A stretch of DNA of 64,000 nt from Labilibaculum sp041595635 (GTDB lineage: Bacteria; Bacteroidota; Bacteroidia; Bacteroidales; Marinifilaceae): contig NZ_JBFHJW010000010.1 of the NCBI RefSeq assembly GCF_041595635.1, forward strand, positions 1 through 64,000, read 5' to 3'. A program made the position numbers and the translations under genes. This document shows positions 9,460 to 17,935 of the stretch, piece after piece (position 1 is the stretch's first letter; every line of letters begins with the position of its first letter). The notes under the pieces are model-generated. The model was not told the DNA's origin and ran no database searches. It worked only from the letters and a program-made list of their open reading frames with translations.

Positions 9460-10683
9460 TTACCAATTCAAAATGGTATTGAAAAGATACTTTTCCGGTT
9501 CATCGAGATATTTTTTAGCCGCTTTCAAATCCTCTTTCTTTAAAAAGAATAAATTTTGAATACATAGTTTGGCAAAATCCGAATTAATATCTACCAAACG
9601 AGGAGGAATTTTTCCATTTTCATCCTGTAAATCAGATAAAAGTAAAGGAATAATATCTCCATTGGAATTGGCCGAAACAATACAGGCATCATATCCCTCA
9701 TCGTATAATTTTTTCACGCCTGTGCCAAGCAAAGAACATAGAGTTAAATCGAATCCAATAGGACGACAGCATCTTAATTCATAGCCCATATCGTTAGGAC
9801 GGGATTTTACCTTCAAGCCCAATTCTCTCAATCGATTCTGAAGAAGTATGTTAAAAATATTTGATTTACTAACATTTCCAAGCTCGGGATGACCGTGTTC
9901 ATCGTAAGTAAATTTAATTCCAGATGATTTTATTTCCTCCTCTTCCAACACATGAAAAACACCTTCGCTCACCATAGCTACACCGTATTCCATTCCTTCT
10001 ATTTTCCTTTTAATGATAGAAGAAATAATCAAATCGATAATTTTATCGAAGCTAGGCTTTGTTTTATTAAACATCTCAGGAATAATCATCATAGGAAAAT
10101 GACAGCTTGTTGCTATTCCAAAAGCCAGATGCCCAGCAGACCTTCCCATTGCAGACAAAACATACCAACTTTGTGTTGTTCGCGAATCCTCTTCAATAAT
10201 ATTTCCAATTTTTGCTCCTTGATCTTTTGCAGATTGGAATCCGAAAGTTGGGTTTCTATCGGGTAAGGGAAGATCGTTGTCGATGGTTTTAGGCACATGA
10301 ATGTGCACGACATTAACATTATTCGTTTTTAAATACTTAGTTAGTCTATTGGCCGTTGATGCAGTATCATCTCCCCCGATGGTCACCAAGAGCTTAACAT
10401 TATTTTTGACAATAAAATTCGTGTTAAAATCGCTATTCGTTGGCTTAAATCGGCTCATATACAATACCGATCCCCCTTTATTAAAAATTTTACTCGCTGT
10501 TTCGTAATCAAAATCAATTACCGAAGGTGTATTGGAGAGCAAGCCTTGATACCCATTGTGAATTCCCAGAACCCGAAAATCATCTTCCAGAAAAATTTTT
10601 GCCACTGCACTAATTACCGTATTAATTCCCGGTGCAGGACCTCCTCCACAAATGATAGCCACCGTTTTTTTATCGCAACTCAT
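9460..10683 (-). CDS. 6-phosphofructokinase, probably pyrophosphate-dependent
   Basis: Phosphorylates fructose 6-phosphate to the 1,6-bisphosphate. 407 residues. The phosphofructokinase signature is clear: GGGPAPGIN at 13-21, GGDD at 103-106, PKTIDND at 131-137, and MGRSAGHLA near 183. In ATP-dependent enzymes the second motif is GGDGS and the third PGTIDND; Asp in place of Gly and Lys in place of Gly are the established marks of PPi-using enzymes. A PPi enzyme works reversibly near equilibrium. Gene order on the minus strand is histidine kinase, 51 bases, this gene, 206 bases, pyk. Confidence 0.93.
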   Translation of the reverse strand: MSCDKKTVAIICGGGPAPGINTVISAVAKIFLEDDFRVLGIHNGYQGLLSNTPSVIDFDYETASKIFNKGGSVLYMSRFKPTNSDFNTNFIVKNNVKLLVTIGGDDTASTANRLTKYLKTNNVNVVHIHVPKTIDNDLPLPDRNPTFGFQSAKDQGAKIGNIIEEDSRTTQSWYVLSAMGRSAGHLAFGIATSCHFPMMIIPEMFNKTKPSFDKIIDLIISSIIKRKIEGMEYGVAMVSEGVFHVLEEEEIKSSGIKFTYDEHGHPELGNVSKSNIFNILLQNRLRELGLKVKSRPNDMGYELRCCRPIGFDLTLCSLLGTGVKKLYDEGYDACIVSANSNGDIIPLLLSDLQDENGKIPPRLVDINSDFAKLCIQNLFFLKKEDLKAAKKYLDEPEKYLFNTILNW

Positions 10684-10734
10684 AACTCATCAATTTATTT
10701 TTAACTTATTGAAATATTTGCTTGTATTTTTCCC

Positions 10735-11721
10735 TTAGTTACTTTCCCAGCATGGCAACGAAACTTTAACTACTGTATTGGTAGATTTTTCTGAGAAAAT
10801 CTCTATAGTACCCTTATGATCTTTTAAGATATTATAAACAATGGATAAACCCAAACCTGTGCCTTTCCCAGGATCTTTTGTTGTAAAAAAGGGATCCATC
10901 AACTTTTTTAAGTTTTCTGTATCAACACCATAGCCATTATCGGTAATTGAGATAATCAAATACTTATTCTCTTTAAATGTTTCTATTTTGATTGTTCCAA
11001 TTTTATTGGTTGCGTGAATTGCATTTTGAAGTATGTTTAAGAATACTTGATGTAATTGACCAATGTTCCCTTTTATTATGCAATTTGTAGTGCAGTATTT
11101 TTTCTCAATTATGTGATCGATTAACTCATTATTAAGCATCACCAAGCAATCATCTATAATCGATTGAATATCACAATCTTCATCGTTCGATTTGCTATCT
11201 CTACTAAATTGATTTAGCCCTGAAACAATCTTACTTATTCTTTCAATTCCTTCTATTAAGCCATTTAAGTACAATGAAATTGATTCTGGCATTGCATCCT
11301 TACTGTCAGAATAATAATCCTGAATACCTTCATAAGCTCCCATTATAAAGTTTAATGGGTTATTTATTTCATGTGCAACACCAGCTGTTAATACTCCAAG
11401 TGAAGCCATTTTTTCTGCCTGTAAAAGTTGTGCTTGCGTTTCTTTAAGTTGATGTAAAGTGATCCTTAATTCCTCATTCTGATTTTCTATTATTCTATTC
11501 TTAGCATTTATGTTATCCAGTGTTGTGGTAAGTTCTTCATTAGAATCTTTTAGCTTTTTTTCGTTTAACTTCAGATCCTCATTTAAAGACTGCAGCTTTA
11601 ATTCCTTATCCTTAAGCTCTTTATAAGCCTGAATAAGGATTTTTTCATGTCGTTCGTATTTTTCTTTTAGAAACCTATAGTTATCATTTAAATCAGAGTC
11701 TTTCATACCCAATCTCATCAT
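10735..11721 (-). CDS. Soluble sensor histidine kinase with N-terminal coiled coil
   Basis: 328 residues, no transmembrane segment. Residues about 15-105 are a long charged coiled coil; the HisKA H-box is GVAHEINNPLNF with His117; the HATPase_c domain shows the N-box (NAIHAT), G1 (DNGYGV) and G2 (GKGTGLGLSIV). HEINNP kinases of this type usually drive an NtrC-like or other partner, but no response regulator lies nearby. The start overlaps the end of the STAS-like gene by 29 bases; Met6 (11706) is an alternative start. Together with the two STAS-like genes upstream it appears to be one operon, with the signal probably relayed from STAS proteins to a cytoplasmic kinase (inference). Confidence 0.9.
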   Translation of the reverse strand: MMRLGMKDSDLNDNYRFLKEKYERHEKILIQAYKELKDKELKLQSLNEDLKLNEKKLKDSNEELTTTLDNINAKNRIIENQNEELRITLHQLKETQAQLLQAEKMASLGVLTAGVAHEINNPLNFIMGAYEGIQDYYSDSKDAMPESISLYLNGLIEGIERISKIVSGLNQFSRDSKSNDEDCDIQSIIDDCLVMLNNELIDHIIEKKYCTTNCIIKGNIGQLHQVFLNILQNAIHATNKIGTIKIETFKENKYLIISITDNGYGVDTENLKKLMDPFFTTKDPGKGTGLGLSIVYNILKDHKGTIEIFSEKSTNTVVKVSLPCWESN

Positions 11722-12040
11722 TAGTCTTCATCCACGTAAATGCTTCTATCATATCTTCAAAAAGCCCTATTTGAAAAGTGATCTCAAATTCCTTAAGTGC
11801 TAATTCTTGAATTTGCATTGAAGTTAACTTTCCAATCATATCCTTTGGCAATATTTGGCAGTATTTTCGAAGGCCAATACGATGCCAAAGCTCTGAGAAC
11901 TCGTTAATCATCCAATATTGCATATCTGGAGGATAATCAAACCTTCTTTCTGTATTATCATCAATAACATAAATAGGCTTGTGTACTGCCATTAGACTTT
12001 TTAATGTAAGCATTAACTTTTTCCAATCCTCATTATCCAT
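11693..12040 (-). CDS. STAS/SpoIIAA-like protein, 5' end frame-broken
   Basis: 115 residues in the open frame. It is a paralog of the protein encoded just upstream (12179-12583): shared HKPxY, LxKYxxxLPxxxIGKLS and a C-terminal EAxxW motif, a pattern of small STAS-like domains found near bacterial signalling genes. Translation upstream of the ATG at 12040 continues the similarity (YVSVLFDEENKLWKTILK aligns with the paralog N-terminus), but the only suitable ATG (12129) is one base out of frame. Either a 1-base deletion has removed the normal start or the sequence has an error. A truncated product from 12040 would lack the first beta strands. Downstream it overlaps the histidine kinase gene. 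Confidence 0.65.
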   Translation of the reverse strand: MDNEDWKKLMLTLKSLMAVHKPIYVIDDNTERRFDYPPDMQYWMINEFSELWHRIGLRKYCQILPKDMIGKLTSMQIQELALKEFEITFQIGLFEDMIEAFTWMKTNDEIGYERL

Positions 12041-12178
12041 TTCATTTGTAGTAGACTTTAATATTGTTTTCCAAAGTTTGTTCTCTTCGTCAAAAAGTAC
12101 ACTTACATATTTAATATTTCTTTCTCCATAATGGCATTAGAATTGATTCATAGTCAAAAATAAATCCAAACTGAATTC

Positions 12179-12583
12179 CTACAGATTAAACCAATCCAAG
12201 GCTTCTACCTCATTATCCATATATCTAAATTCAAAAGGCAATTTACCAGCTTCTTCTACAACTTTTGTGGTAGATAGTTTTCCAATTATCTCATTCGGCA
12301 AAAGAAGAACATATTTTTTAAGGTTTACTTTAGCACAAGCTCCGGCAATAGTTTTTGCAACCCACTGTTGCTCATCCACTCCATAAAAATATTTATGATT
12401 GCTATCATTAGCAAGATGATAAAGTGGCTTATGAATTACAATTAAATCCGCAATTTTATGAACCTCTTTTTTCATTTCTTCGGTTTCCATAAATTCTGTT
12501 GCAGCTTTCCATACCACTTTAGTAATCCTACTATTTTTTTCAATCTGAATTAAAAGAAAATCACTTTCATATATTCTCTCCAT
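12179..12583 (-). CDS. STAS/SpoIIAA-like protein
   Basis: 134 residues, soluble. Alternating strands and helices with the conserved HKPLYHL segment near residue 51 and the KYVLLLPNEIIGKLS segment near 90 point to a small STAS-like (SpoIIAA-type) domain; I do not recognise a named family. Its neighbour downstream (49 bases from the candidate ATG at 12129) is a paralog, and the third gene is a cytoplasmic histidine kinase. Known STAS proteins act as phosphorylatable or ligand-binding partners in signalling; a sensor or partner role for this kinase is inference. Confidence 0.75.
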   Translation of the reverse strand: MERIYESDFLLIQIEKNSRITKVVWKAATEFMETEEMKKEVHKIADLIVIHKPLYHLANDSNHKYFYGVDEQQWVAKTIAGACAKVNLKKYVLLLPNEIIGKLSTTKVVEEAGKLPFEFRYMDNEVEALDWFNL

Positions 12584-13052
12584 AAAGGCAAAAATTAGGC
12601 ATTTTTACCAATTTAGTTAAAATTAGTATGAATTCTAATATGTTTCCCTGATAAAAACACTCCAAATCCTTACAAGCTGATTTTATTAATCAAATTACAA
12701 AATTATGTCTTTTATGAAAATATACTTGCCGCTAACAGTTTGATTGAGTCAGTTTTGTATTTTAAATGCTCATATTTTCAAATATCTAAATCCCAACCAT
12801 TTTCTATTTTGGGACAATCTGCCAAGTACAAACAATTTTTTTATTGAAACACGATTTTACACCTTTGTTTTTGTTGTTAATTTCGAGAAACAATAGTAGC
12901 GTTAGTTTAGCAGCACCTTTAATCAGCTTTTTAAATTACAAAATATATTTATTATTATCATTGAAAACTTGGGTTATCCATTTTTTCTTATTTGAACAAA
13001 CAAAATAAAAATCTGTTCGTTCATCGACTAACTAGGCTACAATAAAAACATC
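12584..13052. other. Intergenic stretch, AT-rich, no gene seen
   Basis: About 470 bases without a credible open frame on either strand. It carries several T-runs and lies between the STAS-like operon and the cupin pseudogene. No repeat, tRNA or strong promoter was found. Confidence 0.5.
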
Positions 13053-13417
13053 ATGAAAATAAAAAACAGAGAACATATTCCAACAGACAAGATTATGAAT
13101 ATGCCTGGGGCAAAAAAGGAAACGGAATTGGGGAATATGATAACTCAAAAGAATTAGTGCTTAGAATAATTAGCCTGGAGCCTGGAAGTAGCTCTCCATA
13201 CCATGCCCATGATTTTCCACATATATAGAAAATAGAAAAAGGAAGTGGAATTTTTTTGGATGACAAAAGAATTGAACACAGAATTTTTTCAGGACAATAT
13301 CTATTTGTCGATAACAATGAGAAACATAGCCTTAAAAATGTAGGGAAAGAAAAACTTGAATGATTATGTTTTGGTACGGCTAAAAGTGAAAATTACAAGC
13401 CTACTAATTTCAAATAA
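13053..13417 (+). pseudogene. Cupin-domain protein, degraded
   Basis: Reading from the ATG at 13053 gives a start ending MNMPGAK; after an A6 run at 13112-13117 the frame moves by one and continues as a cupin domain (SLEPGSSSPYHAHDFPHI, then KIEKGSGIFLDD and GQYLFVDNNEKHSLKN, ending at the TAA 13415-13417). The HxH metal motif (YHAHD) is readable. Two further lesions are in-frame stops: TAG at 13226-13228 and TGA at 13361-13363. Intact relatives are about 115 residues and bind a metal in a small beta barrel. Three independent lesions make this a true pseudogene rather than a sequencing slip. Confidence 0.75.
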
Positions 13418-13799
13418 TCTAAATACCATTTTCTGAAATTCACTAACTGATTAAACAAGAGCAACAGCCTTGTAGGGATAGCCAATAGTGGACAATTTCC
13501 GACACACTATTGCAGCAATAAAGTATTCAATACTCACTAACAATAAGGCAATTGAATAAACAATGTTTGATTTATTTTTCCATGCAATCAGTAGAAATAG
13601 CAGCCCCTAAATTATAGTGAAAATGGTTTACCAATTGCAGACCAAAATGCATGGGAATAATCAATAATATAACAACTTTTAAGTAGTATCCCATAAAGTG
13701 TGTAAGTCAAGTTATTCTGATTTTTTCGGAGCCCTTTTCTAGCTCAAGAAAAAAATTGGAAATAACTTTACGTAAGTCTCATATTAAAGCACACTTATT
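13418..13799. other. Intergenic stretch upstream of IS256 fragment
   Basis: About 380 bases without a gene. It holds an 8-bp inverted repeat (CAATAGTG at 13483 and its complement at 13505) and, near 13693-13710, the segment AAAGTGTGTAAGTCAAG, which could be the left end of the IS256-family element that follows. No matching right end was found. Confidence 0.4.
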
Positions 13800-14102
13800 A
13801 TGGAACCAAAAAATTTATTGACGGATGAAATTTTAAAGCAATTTAAAACAGGAAAACAGCTAAATGACTTTCTGCAACAAGTTCAAAAACGAGGCATTAA
13901 GAAGATGCTTGAAGGAGAACTTGATGATCATTTGGGCTATGAAAAGCACGAAAAAATCATATCCCAGAACTCCAGAAACGGCTATGGAACAAAGAAAGTG
14001 CGAACAAGTCTGGGAGAGTCTGAAATAATACCAACCATGTTTAAATGCGGCGTCAGGTACATTCATCTGTCCGTAAGCCCAATCAAATTCAGGAGGTTTT
14101 AA
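13800..14102 (+). mobile_element. IS256-family transposase, N-terminal fragment
   Basis: 100 codons. The first about 80 match the start of IS256/mutator-type transposases (LTDEILKQFKTGKQLNDFL, LEGELDDHLGYEKHEK, then NSRNGYGTKKVRTSLGE). Full transposases are about 400 residues with a DDE catalytic core; none of the core is present. After residue about 80 the sequence becomes unrelated (ending HLSVSPIKFRRF), so the copy is truncated and joined to other DNA. It is not expected to be active. Confidence 0.8.
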
Positions 14103-14121
14103 TTACTACTCCATGATTAAT

Positions 14122-14370
14122 CTATGTTTTCATATCGGAAGATTCCAAAACAATATAATCTTGCATGATTTTGTATGATACTGCATCTTCAACATTCTTG
14201 AAACAATACACATATACAGTATTATTAGATACTTCAGCAGAAGGATCTACAGCATAAAAAAATCCTGAATCTGCTTTATGTAAGATTGAACTTTGAGCTT
14301 TGCCAACAATACTAATTGTCAACAAGAAAATAACTATATTGATTCTTAGGATAGCTAACATATTAATCAT
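14122..14370 (-). CDS. Small exported hypothetical protein
   Basis: 82 residues, not recognised. The N-terminus is a good signal peptide (hydrophobic core IVIFLLTISIV followed by GKAQ), leaving a mature peptide of about 57 residues with no cysteine beyond one. Its position next to an IS fragment in a decayed region means it could be a truncated remnant of a longer exported protein. Start at 14370 is chosen because it gives the full signal peptide. Confidence 0.4.
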   Translation of the reverse strand: MINMLAILRINIVIFLLTISIVGKAQSSILHKADSGFFYAVDPSAEVSNNTVYVYCFKNVEDAVSYKIMQDYIVLESSDMKT

Positions 14371-14866
14371 AAAATGATGAATTTATATGTTTTAACCTGT
14401 AATTAACAAACTTACAAATAATTGCTATGGTGTTTACTATTTTATTTAAAATACCAAACTTGATTGTATAAAAATTACTCAGAAAAGGAGCAAACTCCTA
14501 AGTGATTGGCGTATCTGAAACTAGCATTTACAAGCCTTACCTAAAAGACAGACCAAAACTATGATTGAGCTATCGTTTTTTAACAGGAGAACACACTCTA
14601 TCACAAATATAAATTTTATAAGTGGATTTTGTTGAGCAGAATTCCTTGAACACCTGTCCATCTGATAGGCATTATTTAGGAGGTGGGTTTAATTATTCAA
14701 GATGAATATTAATGGCCTTCCCTCCTAAATTAGGTCAAAATCATGATTCTCTTTTGATTTCTGTTAGTTGAATCCAATATGACATAATTGGATTATAAAC
14801 AATGGCAAAAGTGTCATAATTCAGTCAGATTGACATTTTTTCAGTCCTCATTCTATCATTTTATAG
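14371..14866. other. Intergenic stretch with near-repeat upstream activator-like motifs
   Basis: About 500 bases without a gene. Near the downstream end are two similar motifs, TGTCATAATTCAGTC (14812-14826) and TGACATTTTTTCAGTC (14831-14846), just upstream of the sigma-54-like promoter. They could be activator sites. Nothing else is recognised. Confidence 0.4.
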
Positions 14867-14867
14867 T

Positions 14868-14883
14868 ATGGTGTGGCTTTTGC
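14868..14883 (+). promoter_or_regulatory. Sigma-54-like promoter
   Basis: TGG at 14869-14871 and TTGC at 14880-14883 place GG and GC exactly 12 bases apart, as in the -24/-12 RpoN consensus (TGGCACg-N4-TTGCW). It lies 80 bases before the ATG of a microprotein gene, with paired motifs upstream that could bind an enhancer protein. Single-site matches occur by chance, so this needs experimental support. Confidence 0.45.
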
Positions 14884-14962
14884 GGCCTTTTTTATGAGCA
14901 GTCCAGCTATAATACATAACCGAACACGACTCATGTATTTATAATTAAAAATTTGAAAAACT

Positions 14963-15076
14963 ATGGGAGCAGCAGGAAACAAAAAACCCAAAAAACACCA
15001 ACATGGTAAATCTGTACCAGCTTATGAAAAAAAAGCTGAAAAAAATGATAATGATTATTTTAAAAAGAAAAAGTGA
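14963..15076 (+). CDS. Basic 37-residue microprotein
   Basis: ATG at 14963, TGA at 15074-15076. The product begins MGAAGNKKPKKHQHGKS and ends DYFKKKK; about one third of residues are lysine, with two histidines and no hydrophobic segment, so it is probably disordered and nucleic-acid or ribosome associated (inference). I do not recognise the family. Support for a real gene is contextual: an upstream sigma-54-like promoter, a dedicated terminator downstream at 15162, and no competing frame. The first codons are unusually composition-biased, which also allows a chance frame. Confidence 0.5.
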   Translation: MGAAGNKKPKKHQHGKSVPAYEKKAEKNDNDYFKKKK

Positions 15077-15161
15077 TTATTTATCTAAACTAAGAGGTTT
15101 ACTACAAAATCTAAGACAAATTGTAAGAAAGCAAATGTGTTTAGATCAATGGTATTGAACT

Positions 15162-15201
15162 GAAAAAGCTAGCTCAAATTAGTTTGAGCTAGCTTTTTTT
15201 G
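15162..15201 (+). terminator. Rho-independent terminator after microprotein gene
   Basis: A perfect stem of AGCTAGCTCAAA arms with a short loop is followed by a T8 run. A-rich sequence on the left also permits function on the other strand. Confidence 0.8.
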
Positions 15202-15407
15202 CAATAAACATCAGAAAGAAAGAGAATTAACTTTACTGATAGTAAGTTTCCGCTAACAAACATATTTGAAATAAATATGGATACTATTTCTTCTTTTTTG
15301 AGAAGCTCAAATGAATTTAATTATTTCACGCAATAGCTGAAACATTAACTGTAAATGCAAGTATAAAATGTTATGGAAAATTTAACTTATTGCATTATAA
15401 TGTCTGT

Positions 15408-17615
15408 ATGAAAAAGCTTATCCTACTTGTGTTTATTCTTCTTAATTTCATAGCTATTGCTCAAACTTCAAAAATTGATAGTCTTGAAAATTCACTCCAA
15501 CTACATACAAAAAAAGATATAGCTAGAGTTAATCTGTTAAATGATTTTGCCTCTGAAGCACTTCAAATAGATCAAACAAAAAGCATAAAGTATGCAGAAG
15601 AAGCATTTGAACTTGCCTGTAAGCTTCGTTTTACGAAAGGGAAAGCAGAAAGTTTATATTGCTTAGGCTTAAGCAATTACCTTAGTGCAAATTATCAAAA
15701 AAGTCTTGATTTCTTTCTAAAAAGCATTAACACTTATGAAGTTCTCGGTAATCAGGAAAAGAAAGCAGTCTGTTTAAAATATATTGGAATAATATACGAA
15801 TACCAAGGAGACTATACGATGTCTCTTAAACACTATCATAAGGCATTAGAAATTAATGAAGCGATTGGCAACAAGCAAGGAAAAGCAAACTGTTTACACA
15901 ATATTGGAATAATATATCATATACAAGGAAATTATCCTATATCACTTGAATATTACCAAAAATCATTAAAAATCAATGAAGAAGAGGGTTCTAAGCAACA
16001 AATCGCAAATTGCTTAAATAATATTGGTTCAATACACTATGAACAAGCCAATTATACATCGGCTCTCACTTACTATCAAAAATCATTGAAAATCAGTAAA
16101 GAAATTGCTTATAAGGAAGGAGAAGCACGAGGCTTGAATAATATTGGAGAAATATACAGAATACAAACCAACTATACACTAGCCCTTACTTACTATCAAA
16201 AATCATTAAAAATTATAGAAGAAATTGGGGATGAAAACGGAATAGCCATGACAATGAATAATATTGGCACAATATATTATTCTCAAGCTAACTATGCTCT
16301 CGCTCTGGATTTTTACCAAAAAGCATTGGAGAAGAGTGAAAAAATTAATAATCAGTTAATTATTTTAGATTCTTATGCTAACCTTGGTTCATTTTATTTA
16401 GGAACATTCAATTTTGACAAAGCATTAGATTATACTCAAAAAAGTTTCGCAATTGCCAAAGAACTTGAAAATTTAAGTCAACAAAAGCGCATATACCTAC
16501 AAATCTCTGATATATATACTGCCACAAAAAACTATAAAAAGGCCTTAGAAAATTATATTCTGTATAAAGAATTAAGTGACAGTACTTTTAATGAAAAAAA
16601 CATAAAAGAACTATCCAGACTTGAATATCAATACGAATTCGAAAAAGAAAAGCAGGCCATTGAACTAGAACAACAAAAGAAAGATGCCATTACTGCAGAG
16701 AAATCGAAACACCAAAGCGTATTGAATATCATTTTCATATTGGTACTTGCCTTACTAACTAGTCTTGTTTTGGTAGTACTAAGGAGTTTTATCCAAAAAC
16801 ATAAGGCAAACAATATTCTTATAAAGCAAAAAAAACAAATAGAAGATACGAATGAGGAGTTGATTTTGCAAAAGGAAGAAATTCAAAACTTTGCCTTTGA
16901 GCTTGAAAAAGCAAATAAAACCAAAGATAAATTCTTCTCGATAATTGCTCACGATTTAAAAAATCCTTTCAATGCATTGCTTGGTTTTTCGGATTATTTA
17001 TTAAAAAATCACACAACAATGGATGAGGAAGAAAGAGGATATTACTTGAAGATTATTAATGAAAGCTCGATGAAAACTTTCAGGTTATTAGATAATCTAC
17101 TTACTTGGGCTCGGTCTCAAACAGGTAAAATAGAATTCACACCAGAACTATTTAATATATCTGCATTAATTTCTGAAACCATCTCATTATTAGAAGAATC
17201 TGCATGGGATAAAGAAATAAAGCTAATGCTAAATGCAGAAAAAGATTTATCGATAACAGCCGATAAAAATATGATAGATACAGTAATAAGAAATTTAGTT
17301 TCGAATGCAATCAAATTCACCTCTAAGGGAGGTGTTATTATTGTAGAATTGCAAACGGTAACTGATGAAAACAATCAAAAATTTGCTGAAATTTCCGTAA
17401 AAGATAATGGAATTGGTGTTCCCCACGAAATACAATCCAAGTTATTTACAATAACAGAAAATATTACAACGAAAGGAACTGAAGAAGAAACAGGAACAGG
17501 ACTAGGTCTAATACTTTGCAAAGAGTTTGTGGAGAGACATAATGGAAAAATTTGGGTCGAAAGTGATATTGATAAAGGCAGTACATTTGTATTTAGAATT
17601 CCACTATTCAGCTGA
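15408..17615 (+). CDS. TPR-repeat sensor histidine kinase
   Basis: Start chosen at 15408 (MKKLILLVF), which begins a signal peptide ending IAIAQ; an in-frame ATG at 15390 is less likely. After it come about eight TPR units (about residues 55-370) whose DNA repeats with a 120-base period, a coiled coil, one transmembrane segment near residue 445 (IIFILVLALLTSLVLVVL), HisKA with His515 (IIAHDLKNPF) and HATPase_c (N-box SNAIKFT, G2 GTGLGLILC). The TPR array is therefore outside the cytoplasm, a common Bacteroidota design for sensing periplasmic partners. No response regulator is adjacent; the target is unknown. Confidence 0.93.
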   Translation: MKKLILLVFILLNFIAIAQTSKIDSLENSLQLHTKKDIARVNLLNDFASEALQIDQTKSIKYAEEAFELACKLRFTKGKAESLYCLGLSNYLSANYQKSLDFFLKSINTYEVLGNQEKKAVCLKYIGIIYEYQGDYTMSLKHYHKALEINEAIGNKQGKANCLHNIGIIYHIQGNYPISLEYYQKSLKINEEEGSKQQIANCLNNIGSIHYEQANYTSALTYYQKSLKISKEIAYKEGEARGLNNIGEIYRIQTNYTLALTYYQKSLKIIEEIGDENGIAMTMNNIGTIYYSQANYALALDFYQKALEKSEKINNQLIILDSYANLGSFYLGTFNFDKALDYTQKSFAIAKELENLSQQKRIYLQISDIYTATKNYKKALENYILYKELSDSTFNEKNIKELSRLEYQYEFEKEKQAIELEQQKKDAITAEKSKHQSVLNIIFILVLALLTSLVLVVLRSFIQKHKANNILIKQKKQIEDTNEELILQKEEIQNFAFELEKANKTKDKFFSIIAHDLKNPFNALLGFSDYLLKNHTTMDEEERGYYLKIINESSMKTFRLLDNLLTWARSQTGKIEFTPELFNISALISETISLLEESAWDKEIKLMLNAEKDLSITADKNMIDTVIRNLVSNAIKFTSKGGVIIVELQTVTDENNQKFAEISVKDNGIGVPHEIQSKLFTITENITTKGTEEETGTGLGLILCKEFVERHNGKIWVESDIDKGSTFVFRIPLFS

Positions 17616-17935
17616 ATTTGCAACAAAAAACTCTATTATGAGGGATATCTTATTTATTAATAACTGCCGACAAAGAACTTCCTAACGCAGGCTCCCTTTT
17701 GCCAAAGATTCTGCAAATTACACTATTCCACAGAGGAGAATCAATTTGGTAATCAGTTCCATCAACCAACCATGCTTATTGGTCAGCTTCTGCCACTCAA
17801 CAGCTTTTTAGTAAAATCGAATTCTATAACATACAAAAAGAGCCTTTAAGATTTTTTCCGAACAGAGTCAAGATAACTATATATTCAGTTATTATCTTTT
17901 ATAAGATCTAAATAGCAAAGGAAGTCAACAAATCA
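17616..17935. other. Intergenic stretch with a possible coding remnant
   Basis: About 320 bases without an intact gene. On the minus strand a stretch of about 44 open codons (containing WLVDGTDYQIDSPLW) is preceded by a stop and reads as protein-like, possibly the tail of a lost gene. I do not recognise it. Confidence 0.3.

Noticed and set aside
13093..13317. 74-codon minus-strand frame
   Set aside because: Antisense to the cupin pseudogene, no independent support.
13483..13512. 8-bp inverted repeat CAATAGTG / CACTATTG
   Set aside because: Too short and without a T-run or gene context to be a terminator or IS end.
15780..16330. 120-base period tandem repeat
   Set aside because: It is the DNA trace of TPR units in the kinase gene, already explained by protein structure.
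17690..17702. GCTCCCTTTTGC repeated near 19.35 kb, and a weaker version near 21.73 kb
   Set aside because: A 12-base match is expected by chance many times in a 64-kb AT-rich window.
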